A DNA stretch of 64,000 bases from Bacillus_P idriensis_A (GTDB lineage: Bacteria > Bacillota > Bacilli > Bacillales > Bacillaceae): assembly GCF_050483325.1 (NCBI RefSeq), contig NZ_JBCMYF010000008.1:186001-250000 (forward strand). The letters run 5' to 3'. A program made the position numbers and the translations under genes. Below are positions 25,202 to 33,954 of the stretch, one piece after another. Positions within the stretch are counted from its first letter, which is position 1, and each line of letters starts with the position of its first letter. Under the pieces are notes generated by a model. That model had not been told where the DNA came from, made no database searches, and was given only the letters and a program-made list of their open reading frames with translations.

Positions 25202-25510
25202 TTAGGATGGAAGCGATGTTTTTCCGAAATAAGAGGATTGGTAAAAAACAGCCAGTAAAAATTTTTTCCTGAAATGCCACCCCGTAAGGAAGGCAATGGA
25301 AATGACAGCAGCTAAAAGGGAAGAAACAGTTTCAGCCGGATTGTGTTCTATGAAAAAAGGAAATTTCAGATCCTCTTTTTCATCAGCAGAATATGGTTTT
25401 ACATGCTCCTCAAGATCAAAAGCAGGAGCAGCATTGTGATGATGATGCACCTGCGGAACTGTACCTGACAGGAGCAGGGCAATGAGAAAAAGAAAGAGAT
25501 ATTGTCTCAT
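25202..25510 (-). CDS. hypothetical His-rich exported membrane protein
   Basis: 102 residues from ATG 25510 behind AAAGGAGGAG. It has an N-terminal signal segment (about 4-20), a VHHHHNAAP cluster just outside it, an acidic stretch (DLEEHVKPYSADEKEDL), and a second hydrophobic segment (about 62-80) followed by basic residues. The four adjacent His suggest metal binding on the outer face (inference). I do not recognise the family. It lies between parC and alsT, on the opposite strand to both. Confidence 0.6.
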   Translation of the reverse strand: MRQYLFLFLIALLLSGTVPQVHHHHNAAPAFDLEEHVKPYSADEKEDLKFPFFIEHNPAETVSSLLAAVISIAFLTGWHFRKKFLLAVFYQSSYFGKTSLPS

Positions 25511-25626
25511 AACACTCCTCCTTTTTTATAATAGAACTATCATAACGCACATTTTTAAATAAGCATAGGGAAAAGTTTATTGTTTTTTCTCTGCAAATCG
25601 ACAAAAAGTGGTATACTATTCCTTTG

Positions 25627-25649
25627 TCATGTTAGCTGAACTGACATGA
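25627..25649 (+). repeat. inverted repeat in the alsT leader
   Basis: TCATGTTAG-ctgaa-CTGACATGA, nine-base arms with one G-T pair, 35 bases before the alsT start. It could be an operator or a leader hairpin. Confidence 0.4.
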
Positions 25650-25683
25650 AAACGAAATATTCATTATTTTCAGGAGGGTTTAT

Positions 25684-27105
25684 ATGGATTTGTTTAATGC
25701 CATCATTTCGGGCGGAAATACCATTTTATGGTCTTACTTATTGATTTATATGCTCGTAGGAATTGGATTATTTTTCACTGTTCGCTCAAAATTTGTGCAG
25801 TTTCGATATTTTGGAGAAATGTTCAGGCTTTTAAAAGAACCTGGCATGACTTCTAAGGAAGGAAAAAGAGGCATTTCTTCCCTGCAGGCATTCTTTATCA
25901 GCGCAGCTTCGCGTGTCGGTACAGGAAACCTGGCCGGTGTCGCAATTGCGATTGCAGTCGGCGGACCGGGAGCCGTTTTCTGGATGTGGCTTATTGCTAT
26001 AATAGGAATGGCAACAAGTTTTGTAGAAAGCACTCTTGCACAAGTATACAAAGTAAAAGACGGAGATCAGTTCCGCGGCGGACCAGCCTACTATATGGAA
26101 AAAGCTCTTAACGCAAAATGGATGGGTGTTCTGTTTGCTGTATTGATTACTTTGTGTTTCGGATTAATCTTCAATGCGGTACAGGCCAATACGATCGCTC
26201 TTGCATTTGACAGTGCGTTTAACGTGAACAAAACCGTTATGGGAATCATCCTGGCAGTCTTTACAGGAATCATCATTTTTGGAGGGCTGAAACGCATCGC
26301 TGCAGCGGCCCAAATAATTGTTCCTGTCATGGCTTTAATTTACATAGGTGTCGCACTAGTTGTTGTGATCTCAAATATCACTGAGGTTCCATCTGTAATC
26401 GCCGTGATTTTCTCAAATGCATTTGGTTTTGAGCAGGCAGTCGGCGGAGGAATTGGAGCAGCTATTGAAAACGGAATTAAACGAGGCTTGTTTTCAAATG
26501 AAGCAGGTATGGGGAGTGCGCCTAATGCCGCTGCAACGGCAAGCGTAACTCATCCGGCAAAACAAGGCTTTATCCAGACACTTGGAGTTTTCTTTGACAC
26601 CATCATCATTTGCAGTACAACTGCATTCCTTATTCTTTTGTTTGATACGACTCCTGACTCTGCTTTAGACGGAATTCAGATTACACAGGCTGCACTCCAA
26701 TCACACATCGGTGATTGGGCGGGTACATTCCTTGCAGTTGCAATCCTTCTGTTCGCATTCAGTTCGGTTATCGGAAATTACTATTACGGGGAAACGAATA
26801 TTGAATTTTTAAACGGGAATAAATCAGTGCTGTTCGTTTACCGATTAGCCGTAATCGGGATGGTGATTTTCGGTTCTGTGTCAGGTTTCCAATTGATATG
26901 GGACATGGCTGATCTATTCATGGGTCTGATGGCTGTTACGAATCTTATAGCGATTATGCTCTTATCAAAGCTTGCCTTTGCTGTTTTGAAAGATTATGGA
27001 CGCCAGCGGAAAGAAGGAAAGAACCCTGTATTTAGAGCAAGCTCCATTAAAGGGCTTAAAAACACGGAATGCTGGGGAGACAATGAAATCGAAAAATCTA
27101 AATAA
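25684..27105 (+). CDS. alsT: AGCS-family sodium/amino acid symporter (AlsT-like)
   Basis: 473 residues with about ten membrane helices, alanine/glycine:cation symporter family. Signature segments are ISAASRVGTGNLAGVAIAIA (about 78-97) and GLFSNEAGMGSAPNAAATA (about 268-290). B. subtilis alsT lies at the same place after parC and has been linked to glutamine/alanine uptake, so the exact amino acid here is uncertain. GGAGG ribosome site. A 23-base inverted repeat lies in the leader. It ends at a terminator shared with the convergent metallopeptidase gene. Confidence 0.88.
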   Translation: MDLFNAIISGGNTILWSYLLIYMLVGIGLFFTVRSKFVQFRYFGEMFRLLKEPGMTSKEGKRGISSLQAFFISAASRVGTGNLAGVAIAIAVGGPGAVFWMWLIAIIGMATSFVESTLAQVYKVKDGDQFRGGPAYYMEKALNAKWMGVLFAVLITLCFGLIFNAVQANTIALAFDSAFNVNKTVMGIILAVFTGIIIFGGLKRIAAAAQIIVPVMALIYIGVALVVVISNITEVPSVIAVIFSNAFGFEQAVGGGIGAAIENGIKRGLFSNEAGMGSAPNAAATASVTHPAKQGFIQTLGVFFDTIIICSTTAFLILLFDTTPDSALDGIQITQAALQSHIGDWAGTFLAVAILLFAFSSVIGNYYYGETNIEFLNGNKSVLFVYRLAVIGMVIFGSVSGFQLIWDMADLFMGLMAVTNLIAIMLLSKLAFAVLKDYGRQRKEGKNPVFRASSIKGLKNTECWGDNEIEKSK

Positions 27106-27111
27106 TTTTTA

Positions 27112-27143
27112 AAACACCGATAATAAAAATCGGTGTTTTATTT
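27112..27143 (+). terminator. bidirectional terminator after alsT
   Basis: AAAACACCGAT-aataaaa-ATCGGTGTTTT with T-run, between convergent genes. Confidence 0.88.
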
Positions 27144-27149
27144 TTATAT

Positions 27150-28157
27150 CTATCTTTTAGAAAGCAGCAAGTTACGGTCAACCGTCAAATGATATGTTTC
27201 CGTTTCAAAGCCTCTGGAAGTATTTAAATCAAGGATATCAATCGATAGAGAAACATCTGAATATGCTGATCCTCTTAAATCATCTTCTAATGATACGGCT
27301 AATTCCTCTGTTCCCTTGGAAGAAATTTTTAAAATTTCTTTTGATCCTTTTCTGACGCCATTTTCATAATAAACAAGATTGAGTTTATAAGCTATTTGAT
27401 CTTTATCCGCTATCCGAAAACGCAGTTCCTGATCGCTAATACGAAGCAGTTCAGGAGTCTTGATGTAGCGGGAATCATCGATTTTCAAACCGCTTGCTTC
27501 TTCCAGGTAGTGAAACATCTTTTTATTAGTAAGCACATTTGGAATGCGTTCATTTTCGTGCTGGGTTCTTAAATAAAAAGGTTCATTGCTTTCCTTGACC
27601 TCTTGTACATCTGTTTTTTCAGAAGATCCATATAAGAGGACATAATCATCAGCAATGATCTCTTGAGGGTACCATTTGTGATCACCTTCTGTATAACTCC
27701 AAAAAGCATCCCAGCGGACGGGAGAATCAGAAATGCCTCTGATTTTACTCCATTTAGAAAAAGGCAGGTGGTGGGAAAACACGTAGTGATAAGCAAAATG
27801 ATGGCCATATTCATGAGAAAGGGTATCCTTGAATGAAGATACTTCAGTATATTTATCACCTTGATACAATGTAATACTGTCTGTTAATGCATGAAAGCTT
27901 CCTTTAGTTGATGATTTTCCCAATGAACCGCCTCTGATCCGCACCTCTTGAAGCATGTCAAGCTCATCTCCGTGCTTATTTTGAATCAGCTCTTTGTATA
28001 ACTCCTGGAGCTTCTTTTCATCCCACGCTTCTGTATAGCTTAGAAACATAATTCCTTCAGGAGATTGATAGCTTGCCTGATAGTCTGAATCATAGACCAA
28101 AGGGTCCAGGCTAAGCAGAAACGGAAAAGAAAGAAGAAGAATTAGAACCATTTTCAT
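27150..28157 (-). CDS. secreted zinc metallopeptidase-like protein
   Basis: 335 residues. An N-terminal signal peptide (about 1-17, MKMVLILLLSFPFLLSL) is followed by a domain with the zinc motif SHEYGHHF (HExxH, about 114-121) and a downstream PQEIIADDY (about 166-174), which could supply the third ligand Glu of a gluzincin. The C-terminal about 100 residues look like a beta-sandwich domain (FRIADKDQIAYKLNLVYY...). Likely an exported peptidase acting at the wall or outside. I do not recognise a named family. It is convergent with alsT. Confidence 0.65.
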   Translation of the reverse strand: MKMVLILLLSFPFLLSLDPLVYDSDYQASYQSPEGIMFLSYTEAWDEKKLQELYKELIQNKHGDELDMLQEVRIRGGSLGKSSTKGSFHALTDSITLYQGDKYTEVSSFKDTLSHEYGHHFAYHYVFSHHLPFSKWSKIRGISDSPVRWDAFWSYTEGDHKWYPQEIIADDYVLLYGSSEKTDVQEVKESNEPFYLRTQHENERIPNVLTNKKMFHYLEEASGLKIDDSRYIKTPELLRISDQELRFRIADKDQIAYKLNLVYYENGVRKGSKEILKISSKGTEELAVSLEDDLRGSAYSDVSLSIDILDLNTSRGFETETYHLTVDRNLLLSKR

Positions 28158-28301
28158 ACCTATTCACTTCCTCAAAACCCATTCTATCACGCATGAAGAC
28201 TCAGTTTGACTGCATGATTTTTCCAATAAATGTTTGTAAAGGAAAGCATGCCGAATCTCCTAAACTTATTCACAGGAATAATACGGTCCTGATATATCCT
28301 C

Positions 28302-28329
28302 TTCACATTGCATATACAATGATCTATTA
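28302..28329 (+). promoter_or_regulatory. candidate PhoP box upstream of glpQ
   Basis: TTCACA (28302), TATACA (28313) and CTATTA (28324) occur at an exact 11-base period, the spacing of Bacillus PhoP half-sites (TTHACA). The third unit is weak. Confidence 0.3.
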
Positions 28330-28371
28330 AACTAATGATGCTGGAAAAAATAATGAATGGGAGACGATAAC

Positions 28372-29190
28372 ATGAATAAAAAATGGGCAGCGGGAGCGGG
28401 TATAGCACTCGCATTGTTAATTAGTCCAATCGCACAGCCATCTCTTGCCGAGGCAGCTGAAACAAAGATTGATAATGTAGCACATCGGGGAGCTTCGGGG
28501 TATGCACCTGAGAACACGATTGCTGCCTTTGACAAAGCAGTCGAAATGAAAGCTGATTACATTGAGATTGATGTTCAAAGAAGCAAAGACGGTGAATTAG
28601 TTGTGATACATGATACGACTGTAGACCGTACAACAGATGGCAGCGGCCCCGTTCAAAGTTTAACGTACAATGAATTAAGAAAACTTGATGCCGGAAGCTG
28701 GAAAGGCACAGAATTTGCAGGTGAAAAGATCCCGTCATTTGATGAAATCCTTGATCGATATCACGGAAAAGTTGGAATATTGATCGAACTTAAAGCACCA
28801 GAGCTATACCCAGGTATTGAAGAGAGCGTTGCTCTTGAACTGAAAGAGAGAAACTTAGATAAGCCTCAAAATGAAAAAACAATTATCCAATCCTTTCATT
28901 TTGAATCTATGAAAAAAATGAATGATCTACTTCCAAAAGTACCGATTGGAGTCTTGACATCATCCCGATTACATACGACACAGCAAGCATTAAAAGAATT
29001 CAGTGCTTACGCCGACTATTTCAACCCAAGCTATACAATCGTCACAAAAGAGCTTGTCAATCAAGTACATGAAGAAGGCATGAAAATTCAGTCTTGGACA
29101 GTCCGCAGCCAAGAAACGGCAGATTTTCTTATAGAGATGCAAGTGGATGGAATTATTACGGATTATCCGGATTATGTGGATCCTAAATAA
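28372..29190 (+). CDS. glpQ: GlpQ, secreted glycerophosphodiester phosphodiesterase
   Basis: 272 residues. An N-terminal signal peptide (about 1-24, cleavage near LAEAAE) is followed by a GDPD TIM barrel with AHRGASGYAPENT (His-Arg and Glu), EIDVQRSKDGELVVIHDTT (Glu-Asp, His), LIELKAP and the closing DGIITDYPD. It hydrolyses glycerophosphodiesters to glycerol-3-phosphate and an alcohol outside the cell, and in Bacillus also acts on teichoic acid. B. subtilis glpQ is PhoP-regulated; a possible Pho box lies upstream. ATG 28372 is preferred over 28357 because the intervening codons carry the ribosome site GGGAGA. Confidence 0.93.
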   Translation: MNKKWAAGAGIALALLISPIAQPSLAEAAETKIDNVAHRGASGYAPENTIAAFDKAVEMKADYIEIDVQRSKDGELVVIHDTTVDRTTDGSGPVQSLTYNELRKLDAGSWKGTEFAGEKIPSFDEILDRYHGKVGILIELKAPELYPGIEESVALELKERNLDKPQNEKTIIQSFHFESMKKMNDLLPKVPIGVLTSSRLHTTQQALKEFSAYADYFNPSYTIVTKELVNQVHEEGMKIQSWTVRSQETADFLIEMQVDGIITDYPDYVDPK

Positions 29191-29233
29191 GAAAAAAGAT
29201 CGAACCTTTTTTAAAAGGTTCGATCTTTTTTTG
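29191..29233 (+). terminator. glpQ terminator
   Basis: AAAGATCGAACC / GGTTCGATCTTT long stem followed by TTTTT. Confidence 0.9.
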
Positions 29234-29250
29234 AAATAGAAAACCAAAAA

Positions 29251-29278
29251 TAGTTTAATTAAACTATGTTCTAAATAA
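29251..29278 (+). repeat. left copy of 22-base direct repeat, fused to a 16-base palindrome
   Basis: Bases 29257-29278 are identical to 43156-43177. The overlapping 29251-29266, TAGTTTAATTAAACTA, is a perfect palindrome present only in this copy. Weaker similarity (a shared CTCAGAC about 40 bases on) continues after the repeat. The rest of 29279-29430 holds nothing I can identify. Confidence 0.8.
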
Positions 29279-29432
29279 TCAATAATAAAATCACAGCTCA
29301 GACTCAATCTGATATGAAATGATGACATGTATTCCTTTATCGTTGTCAGAATGAAGACTCTAAACATTTCTTATTTTGCAAGAATAAAATGAGACATAAC
29401 AAGAGCCTAATAAATTACAGTGTAAATATTCT

Positions 29433-29468
29433 TAATATTGACAATATTTAGCGTCTGTCCTAATATTG
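29433..29468 (+). promoter_or_regulatory. iclR operon promoter with dyad
   Basis: TTGACA (29438-29443), 17 bases, TAATAT (29461-29466). The -35 lies inside the dyad AATATT-gac-AATATT, and TAATATTG occurs at both 29433 and 29461. These are candidate operators for IclR autoregulation. Confidence 0.55.
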
Positions 29469-29521
29469 GAACTAAAGTTTTACATAGTGAAACTGTAAAG
29501 GGGGTTTTTATCTTCAGCGAG

Positions 29522-30283
29522 GTGATTAAAACAGTAGAAAAATCCTTCGGAATTTTAGAAGTGATTGCACAAAAGCCGATGACATTTATTGAATTAGTAG
29601 AGAAGCTTGACAGCAATAAAGCAACTGTGCACCGATTTTTATCTTCACTTGAGCAGCTGGGATATATCACAAAAAACAACCAAGAAAAATTTATCTTATC
29701 GCAGAAATGGTTTCAGCTGGCATTTCAGGCGCAAGATCAGCTTGATATTGTTGAAACGGCAAGGCCATTCTTAGAAAGCATTGCCAACAAGGTTCAGGAG
29801 AGCGTGCTTTTAGCTCAGTATCTTGGAGATCAGGTGCTTTATGTAGAAAAGGTTGAAACAAATCTGGCAGCCCGAATTGTTCTTGATGTAGGAAAACAAG
29901 CGCCTCTTCATTGTGTAGCTTCAGGAAAATTGTACTTGGCTCATTTATCTCAGCAGCTTCTTGAGCGGTATTTATCAAAAAATCCGTTAAAGTCTTTTAC
30001 AGAAAACACGATAACTGAAAAAGAAACCTTGCTTCTTGAATTAAAAAAGATATATGAAAATGGATATGCAACAGATCAAGAAGAATGGGAGAAGGGGTTA
30101 AAAGGGATTTCCTTCCCGATATTTAACGGAAGAAAAGAATTGGCAGGGGCGCTCTGCATTGCCGGTCTGGCTTTTCGTTTTACAGATGAACAGATTGAGG
30201 ATATTATCAAACCTGCATTGTGCGCCACAGAAGAGATTTCAAAGAGATTGGGTTATGTGAGCAAAGGAGGAATTCTAATCTGA
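29522..30283 (+). CDS. IclR-family transcriptional regulator
   Basis: About 253 residues. The N-terminal winged helix-turn-helix has SFGILEVIAQKPMTF and SNKATVHRFLSSLEQLGYI; the C-terminal IclR effector domain has LDVGKQAPLHCVASGKLYLA and SFPIFNGRKELAGALCIAG. The frame is open to a TTG at 29438, but that codon is the promoter -35. GTG 29522 is the first conventional start in the coding part, although it is about 18 bases from the best ribosome site AAAGGGG (29498). An ATC at 29510 would be better spaced, so the exact start is unsure. It overlaps the next gene by one base and presumably senses the pathway's acid or CoA ester. Confidence 0.85.
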   Translation: MIKTVEKSFGILEVIAQKPMTFIELVEKLDSNKATVHRFLSSLEQLGYITKNNQEKFILSQKWFQLAFQAQDQLDIVETARPFLESIANKVQESVLLAQYLGDQVLYVEKVETNLAARIVLDVGKQAPLHCVASGKLYLAHLSQQLLERYLSKNPLKSFTENTITEKETLLLELKKIYENGYATDQEEWEKGLKGISFPIFNGRKELAGALCIAGLAFRFTDEQIEDIIKPALCATEEISKRLGYVSKGGILI

Positions 30284-31284
30284 TGAAAAAGATTCTGTTT
30301 GTTTTTGTAAGCGCTATCTTCCTGTTGAATGCAGCCGGCTGCAGCAGTGTAATCACTTCTAATGAGAAGAAAAGCTATAATTTGAAAATGTCAGTAACAG
30401 TTAATGATTCATCAACATGGTACCTTGCAGCTGAAAAATTTGCTGAAGAAGTGGAAGAAAAGACAGATGGCCGCATTAAAACTAAAATATATGCAAACGA
30501 ACAGCTATCTGCAGGTGATTCAGCAAAAGGAGTAGAGATGCTATTAAAAGGCTCAACAGATTTTAGTTATCATTCTCCAATTATTTATTCCGTCTTTGAA
30601 AAACGATTAGGTGTAGTCAGCGCTCCTTTCCTATTTAAAGATTTAAACGAAGTGGATGAAAAAATGAATGGGGAAGGAGGGAAGGCGTTAAATGAGATTC
30701 TTGTTGAAAACGGGATTGAGCCTTTAGGCTTTGGCCAAAATGGGTTTCGCCAGGTAACAAATAGTGTCAGACCGATTCAAACTCCTGAAGATATTGAAAA
30801 TATGAAAATACGAATTCCGGGAATTAAGATGTATTCAGATCTTTGGAGGGGCTTAGGAGCAGATCCTACAACAATGGCTTTTTCAGAAGTATTTTCAGCT
30901 TTGCAGCAAGGCACAATTGATGGTCAGGAAAATCCAATTGATGTCATCAGTTCATCGAAGCTTGAAGAGATTCAGCAATATATTACAATGTGGAACTATT
31001 CTTATGATCCTCTTATTTTCGGAATGAACAAAGAAAAATTTGACAGCATGCACTCAGATGACCAAAAAATCATAAAAGAAGCGGCAGAACATGCCAATAA
31101 ATTTCAAATTGAACTTGCAAGAGAAAAAGAGAAAGAGCAAATTGAGGCATTAAAAGCAGCCGGAATGGAATTTGTTTATCCTGCTGAGGAAGAACTTGAA
31201 GTCTTCCGAAAAGCATCTGAAACCATTTATGACGCGTATGAAGACGTTTGGGGAAAAGAACTGCTTGATGCATTTAAAAAATAA
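30283..31284 (+). CDS. TRAP transporter substrate-binding lipoprotein (DctP family), operon 1
   Basis: 333 residues from ATG 30283, which shares a base with the iclR stop (TGATG). Signal peptide with lipobox NAAGC (Cys20). The DctP fold shows MKIRIPGIKMYSDLWRGLGA with the carboxylate-binding Arg and SALQQGTIDGQENP. In Gram-positives it is anchored by lipid to the outer membrane face and delivers an organic acid to the DctQM permease. The conserved Arg supports a carboxylate ligand. No residue tells which acid; the downstream acyl-CoA ligase suggests a monocarboxylic or aromatic acid. Confidence 0.9.
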   Translation: MKKILFVFVSAIFLLNAAGCSSVITSNEKKSYNLKMSVTVNDSSTWYLAAEKFAEEVEEKTDGRIKTKIYANEQLSAGDSAKGVEMLLKGSTDFSYHSPIIYSVFEKRLGVVSAPFLFKDLNEVDEKMNGEGGKALNEILVENGIEPLGFGQNGFRQVTNSVRPIQTPEDIENMKIRIPGIKMYSDLWRGLGADPTTMAFSEVFSALQQGTIDGQENPIDVISSSKLEEIQQYITMWNYSYDPLIFGMNKEKFDSMHSDDQKIIKEAAEHANKFQIELAREKEKEQIEALKAAGMEFVYPAEEELEVFRKASETIYDAYEDVWGKELLDAFKK

Positions 31285-31301
31285 AAAGGAGATGATTGGT
31301 T

Positions 31302-31793
31302 ATGTCAAAAGTGATCAGCTGCATTGAAAACTTTTTTCTTGCCGCAACTATGCTGACGATGTCTGTCATTACGTTTGCTAATGTAATAACCAGGTACTTT
31401 TTTCATTACTCTCTATCCTTTACAGAAGAGATTACTATAAACCTCTTTGTCTTACTCACCTTCCTTGGTGCTGCTGCAGGACTTAGAAAAAATGCTCATC
31501 TTGGCTTTTCCTTGCTGTTTGAGAAATCTGGTCTGTTAGGCCAAAAAATACTGATTATTTTTGGAACCGCTCTCATTTCAGCTGTTTTTATCCTGTTTGC
31601 TTATTATGGGTATGAAATGGTCCGTTTTCAAATGGAAAGAAACTTAATCACACCTTCTCTCGGAATCAATCAATGGATGTTTTCACTTGTTTTCCCAATA
31701 GGCTGTCTGTTCTGTCTCTATCGGGCCATTGAGGCAGGTGCTGCCGAATGGGCAACTATTACTAAACAATCAGAAAGAGGGGTGAAAGCATGA
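31302..31793 (+). CDS. TRAP transporter small permease (DctQ), operon 1
   Basis: 163 residues, four membrane helices, with the DctQ signatures NVITRYFFHYSLSFTEEITINLFV and a later TPSLGINQWMFSLVFPIG. It pairs with DctM to form the membrane unit. The frame opens at TTG 31296, but ATG 31302 is better placed behind AAAAGGAG. It overlaps dctM by four bases (ATGA), a sign of translational coupling. Confidence 0.9.
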   Translation: MSKVISCIENFFLAATMLTMSVITFANVITRYFFHYSLSFTEEITINLFVLLTFLGAAAGLRKNAHLGFSLLFEKSGLLGQKILIIFGTALISAVFILFAYYGYEMVRFQMERNLITPSLGINQWMFSLVFPIGCLFCLYRAIEAGAAEWATITKQSERGVKA

Positions 31794-33124
31794 ATGCTCT
31801 TTTGTTATTCGGTCTCTTCGCACTATTGGTCCTGATCAGGATTCCTATCGCAATAGCACTTGCGGCATCCTCTATTTCAGTTCTCTTGTTAAATTGGGGC
31901 CCGTCAAGCTTAACCTTGCTTCCTGATGTTTTATATCCAAGTATAGCCAAGTTTACTCTGCTTGCGATCCCATTTTTCATCCTTGCAGGTGTCATTATGG
32001 AGTATGCGGGAATTTCCAGGCGGTTAATTCATTTTGCAAATGTATGTGTGGGGCATTATAAAAGCGGCATCATTCTGGTTACTGTTTTTACAGCTATCTT
32101 TTTTGCTGCTATTTCAGGATCTGGCCCCGCTACAGTAGCAGCAATTGGAGGAATTCTGATTCCAGCATTAGTGAAGAATGGAATGAAGAAAGAATCTGCC
32201 AGTGCTCTATTAGCAAGTTCAGGCGCAATCGGCATTGTTATCCCGCCAAGTATAGCAATGATCGTATTTGCTGTTGTAGCAGGCGATCAATTAAATGTTT
32301 CAATCGGAAGATTATTTATTGCAGGTGTCGTACCTGGTCTATTATTAGGAGCAGGATTTATTGCAGCCGCAATCTATGTGAAAAAACGTGATTTATTGAA
32401 ACAAAATATTGAAGTAAATGAAGTTGCTGCAGCCCTTGAGGAGAGATTGAAAGCAACACCTAAAGAAACATTTCAGGCCTTTAAGGATGCGATTTGGGGT
32501 CTCCTGATGCCGATCATTATTCTTGGCGGTATTTATGGCGGGATTTTCACTCCAACTGAAGCAGCAGTTATTGCTGTATTTTACGGATTTTTTGTAGGGA
32601 TCTTTATTTATAAAGAACTGAAATTTTCAACTATTTACCGCATCCTCTATGAATCTGCAGCTCAAACAGCCGTTATCATGTTAATTGTAAGTTCTGCCTC
32701 TTTGTTTGCCTACATCATTACAACAGAACAAATAGCTGAGAATATGGCCAATTCTCTTTTATCCATCAGTTCAAATCCAATTATCATTTTATTGATTATT
32801 AATCTTATTTTACTTATTGCCGGCGCCTTTATAGATGCTATTTCAGCTTTTTACATCTTCGTTCCTATCCTGATTCCAGTCATTATTCATTTCAATATCG
32901 ATCCGACTGTTTTCGGCATCTTTATGACTGTTAATCTGGCTATAGGATTATTTACTCCGCCTGTCGGCATAAACCTGTATGTTGCCTGTGGCATAGGCAA
33001 TGTAAAGCTTCATCATATTTCAAAAGCAATTCTGCCATTTTTAATCGCAGCTGTCATCGTGCTGCTGTTACTTACGTATATCCCTGCTATATCTACATTT
33101 TTACCTGATTTATTCGGAGTTTAA
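31790..33124 (+). CDS. TRAP transporter large permease (DctM), operon 1
   Basis: 444 residues with about twelve membrane helices. DctM landmarks: AIPFFILAGVIMEYAG (about 60-75), AAISGSGPATVAAIGGI, GAIGIVIPPSIAMIVF, and near the end IGLFTPPVGINLYVACGIG. It carries the Na+- or H+-coupled transport path. Only distantly similar to the second DctM at 40.9 kb, so the two systems are not a recent duplication. Confidence 0.93.
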   Translation: MNALLLFGLFALLVLIRIPIAIALAASSISVLLLNWGPSSLTLLPDVLYPSIAKFTLLAIPFFILAGVIMEYAGISRRLIHFANVCVGHYKSGIILVTVFTAIFFAAISGSGPATVAAIGGILIPALVKNGMKKESASALLASSGAIGIVIPPSIAMIVFAVVAGDQLNVSIGRLFIAGVVPGLLLGAGFIAAAIYVKKRDLLKQNIEVNEVAAALEERLKATPKETFQAFKDAIWGLLMPIIILGGIYGGIFTPTEAAVIAVFYGFFVGIFIYKELKFSTIYRILYESAAQTAVIMLIVSSASLFAYIITTEQIAENMANSLLSISSNPIIILLIINLILLIAGAFIDAISAFYIFVPILIPVIIHFNIDPTVFGIFMTVNLAIGLFTPPVGINLYVACGIGNVKLHHISKAILPFLIAAVIVLLLLTYIPAISTFLPDLFGV

Positions 33125-33156
33125 TCCATTTTTATTACTAAATAGGAGGTTATTTT

Positions 33157-33927
33157 ATGGAAAAGCTTAAAGGTCAAGTAGCCATTGTAACAGGAGGGTC
33201 AAGAGGAATAGGAGCGGGAATAGCCTATCGTCTTGCAGGAGAAGGAGCTCATATCGTGATTGTAGATGTGCTTGAGGCAAGTGAAATGATTGATAAAGTC
33301 ACAAATCATTTTCCAGACATACAAGTTAGATCTCATCAAGTTGATATCCGTGATATTGCGGCGATTCAAACGGTAGTAGACGAGACGATTCAAGAATTCG
33401 GCCGTATAGATATTCTAGTAAATAATGCAGGAACATGCAGCAGGTTCGACTTGGAAGAAATGACTGAAGACATGTGGGATCAGGATTTAAATACAAATCT
33501 AAAAGCAACTTTTTTCTTCATGCAAAAAGTCGTTTACCCTCATATGATTTCACGCAATTATGGAAGAATCATAAATATTAGTTCAATTTCAGGAATAAAT
33601 GGGGGGGCTGTTTCAAGCTTTGATCCTGATAGTTTAAAAGGCAGATCAGGTCCAGCCTATGCGGCAAGCAAAGGCGGAGTCATCGCTCTTACAAAATGGG
33701 CTGCAAAAGAGCTTGGCTCTAATGGTATTACATGCAATAGTGTTGCACCAGGAGCAGTGGAATCCGCCATCACGAAAGGAATTGCATATAATCTCGACAA
33801 CCAGGTTGTAAAAAGGATGGGACTTCCGGAAGATATTGCTGAAGCCGCCTTCTACTTCAGCCTTCCTGAAGCAGGCTACACGACAGGGCAGGTCCTGAGA
33901 GTATGCGGCGGAGCTGTCTTTGCTTAA
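33157..33927 (+). CDS. short-chain dehydrogenase/reductase
   Basis: 256 residues, classical SDR. Cofactor motif TGGSRGIG (12-19), NNAG, catalytic Ser in the NISSISG region, and Tyr168-x3-Lys172 (YAASK). An acidic residue ends the second strand (VIVDV), which favours NAD+ over NADP+. In this operon the likely job is oxidation of a beta-hydroxyacyl-CoA to the beta-keto form used by the thiolase (inference), as BbsCD does in benzylsuccinate oxidation. AGGAGG ribosome site; 32 bases after dctM. Confidence 0.88.
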   Translation: MEKLKGQVAIVTGGSRGIGAGIAYRLAGEGAHIVIVDVLEASEMIDKVTNHFPDIQVRSHQVDIRDIAAIQTVVDETIQEFGRIDILVNNAGTCSRFDLEEMTEDMWDQDLNTNLKATFFFMQKVVYPHMISRNYGRIINISSISGINGGAVSSFDPDSLKGRSGPAYAASKGGVIALTKWAAKELGSNGITCNSVAPGAVESAITKGIAYNLDNQVVKRMGLPEDIAEAAFYFSLPEAGYTTGQVLRVCGGAVFA

Positions 33928-33954
33928 GAAAGAGATAAGATCAGGAGGAATGAA

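Noticed and set aside
29438..29521. N-terminal extension of the IclR regulator to TTG 29438
   Set aside because: The TTG is the -35 element of a well-spaced promoter; the added residues do not resemble the family.
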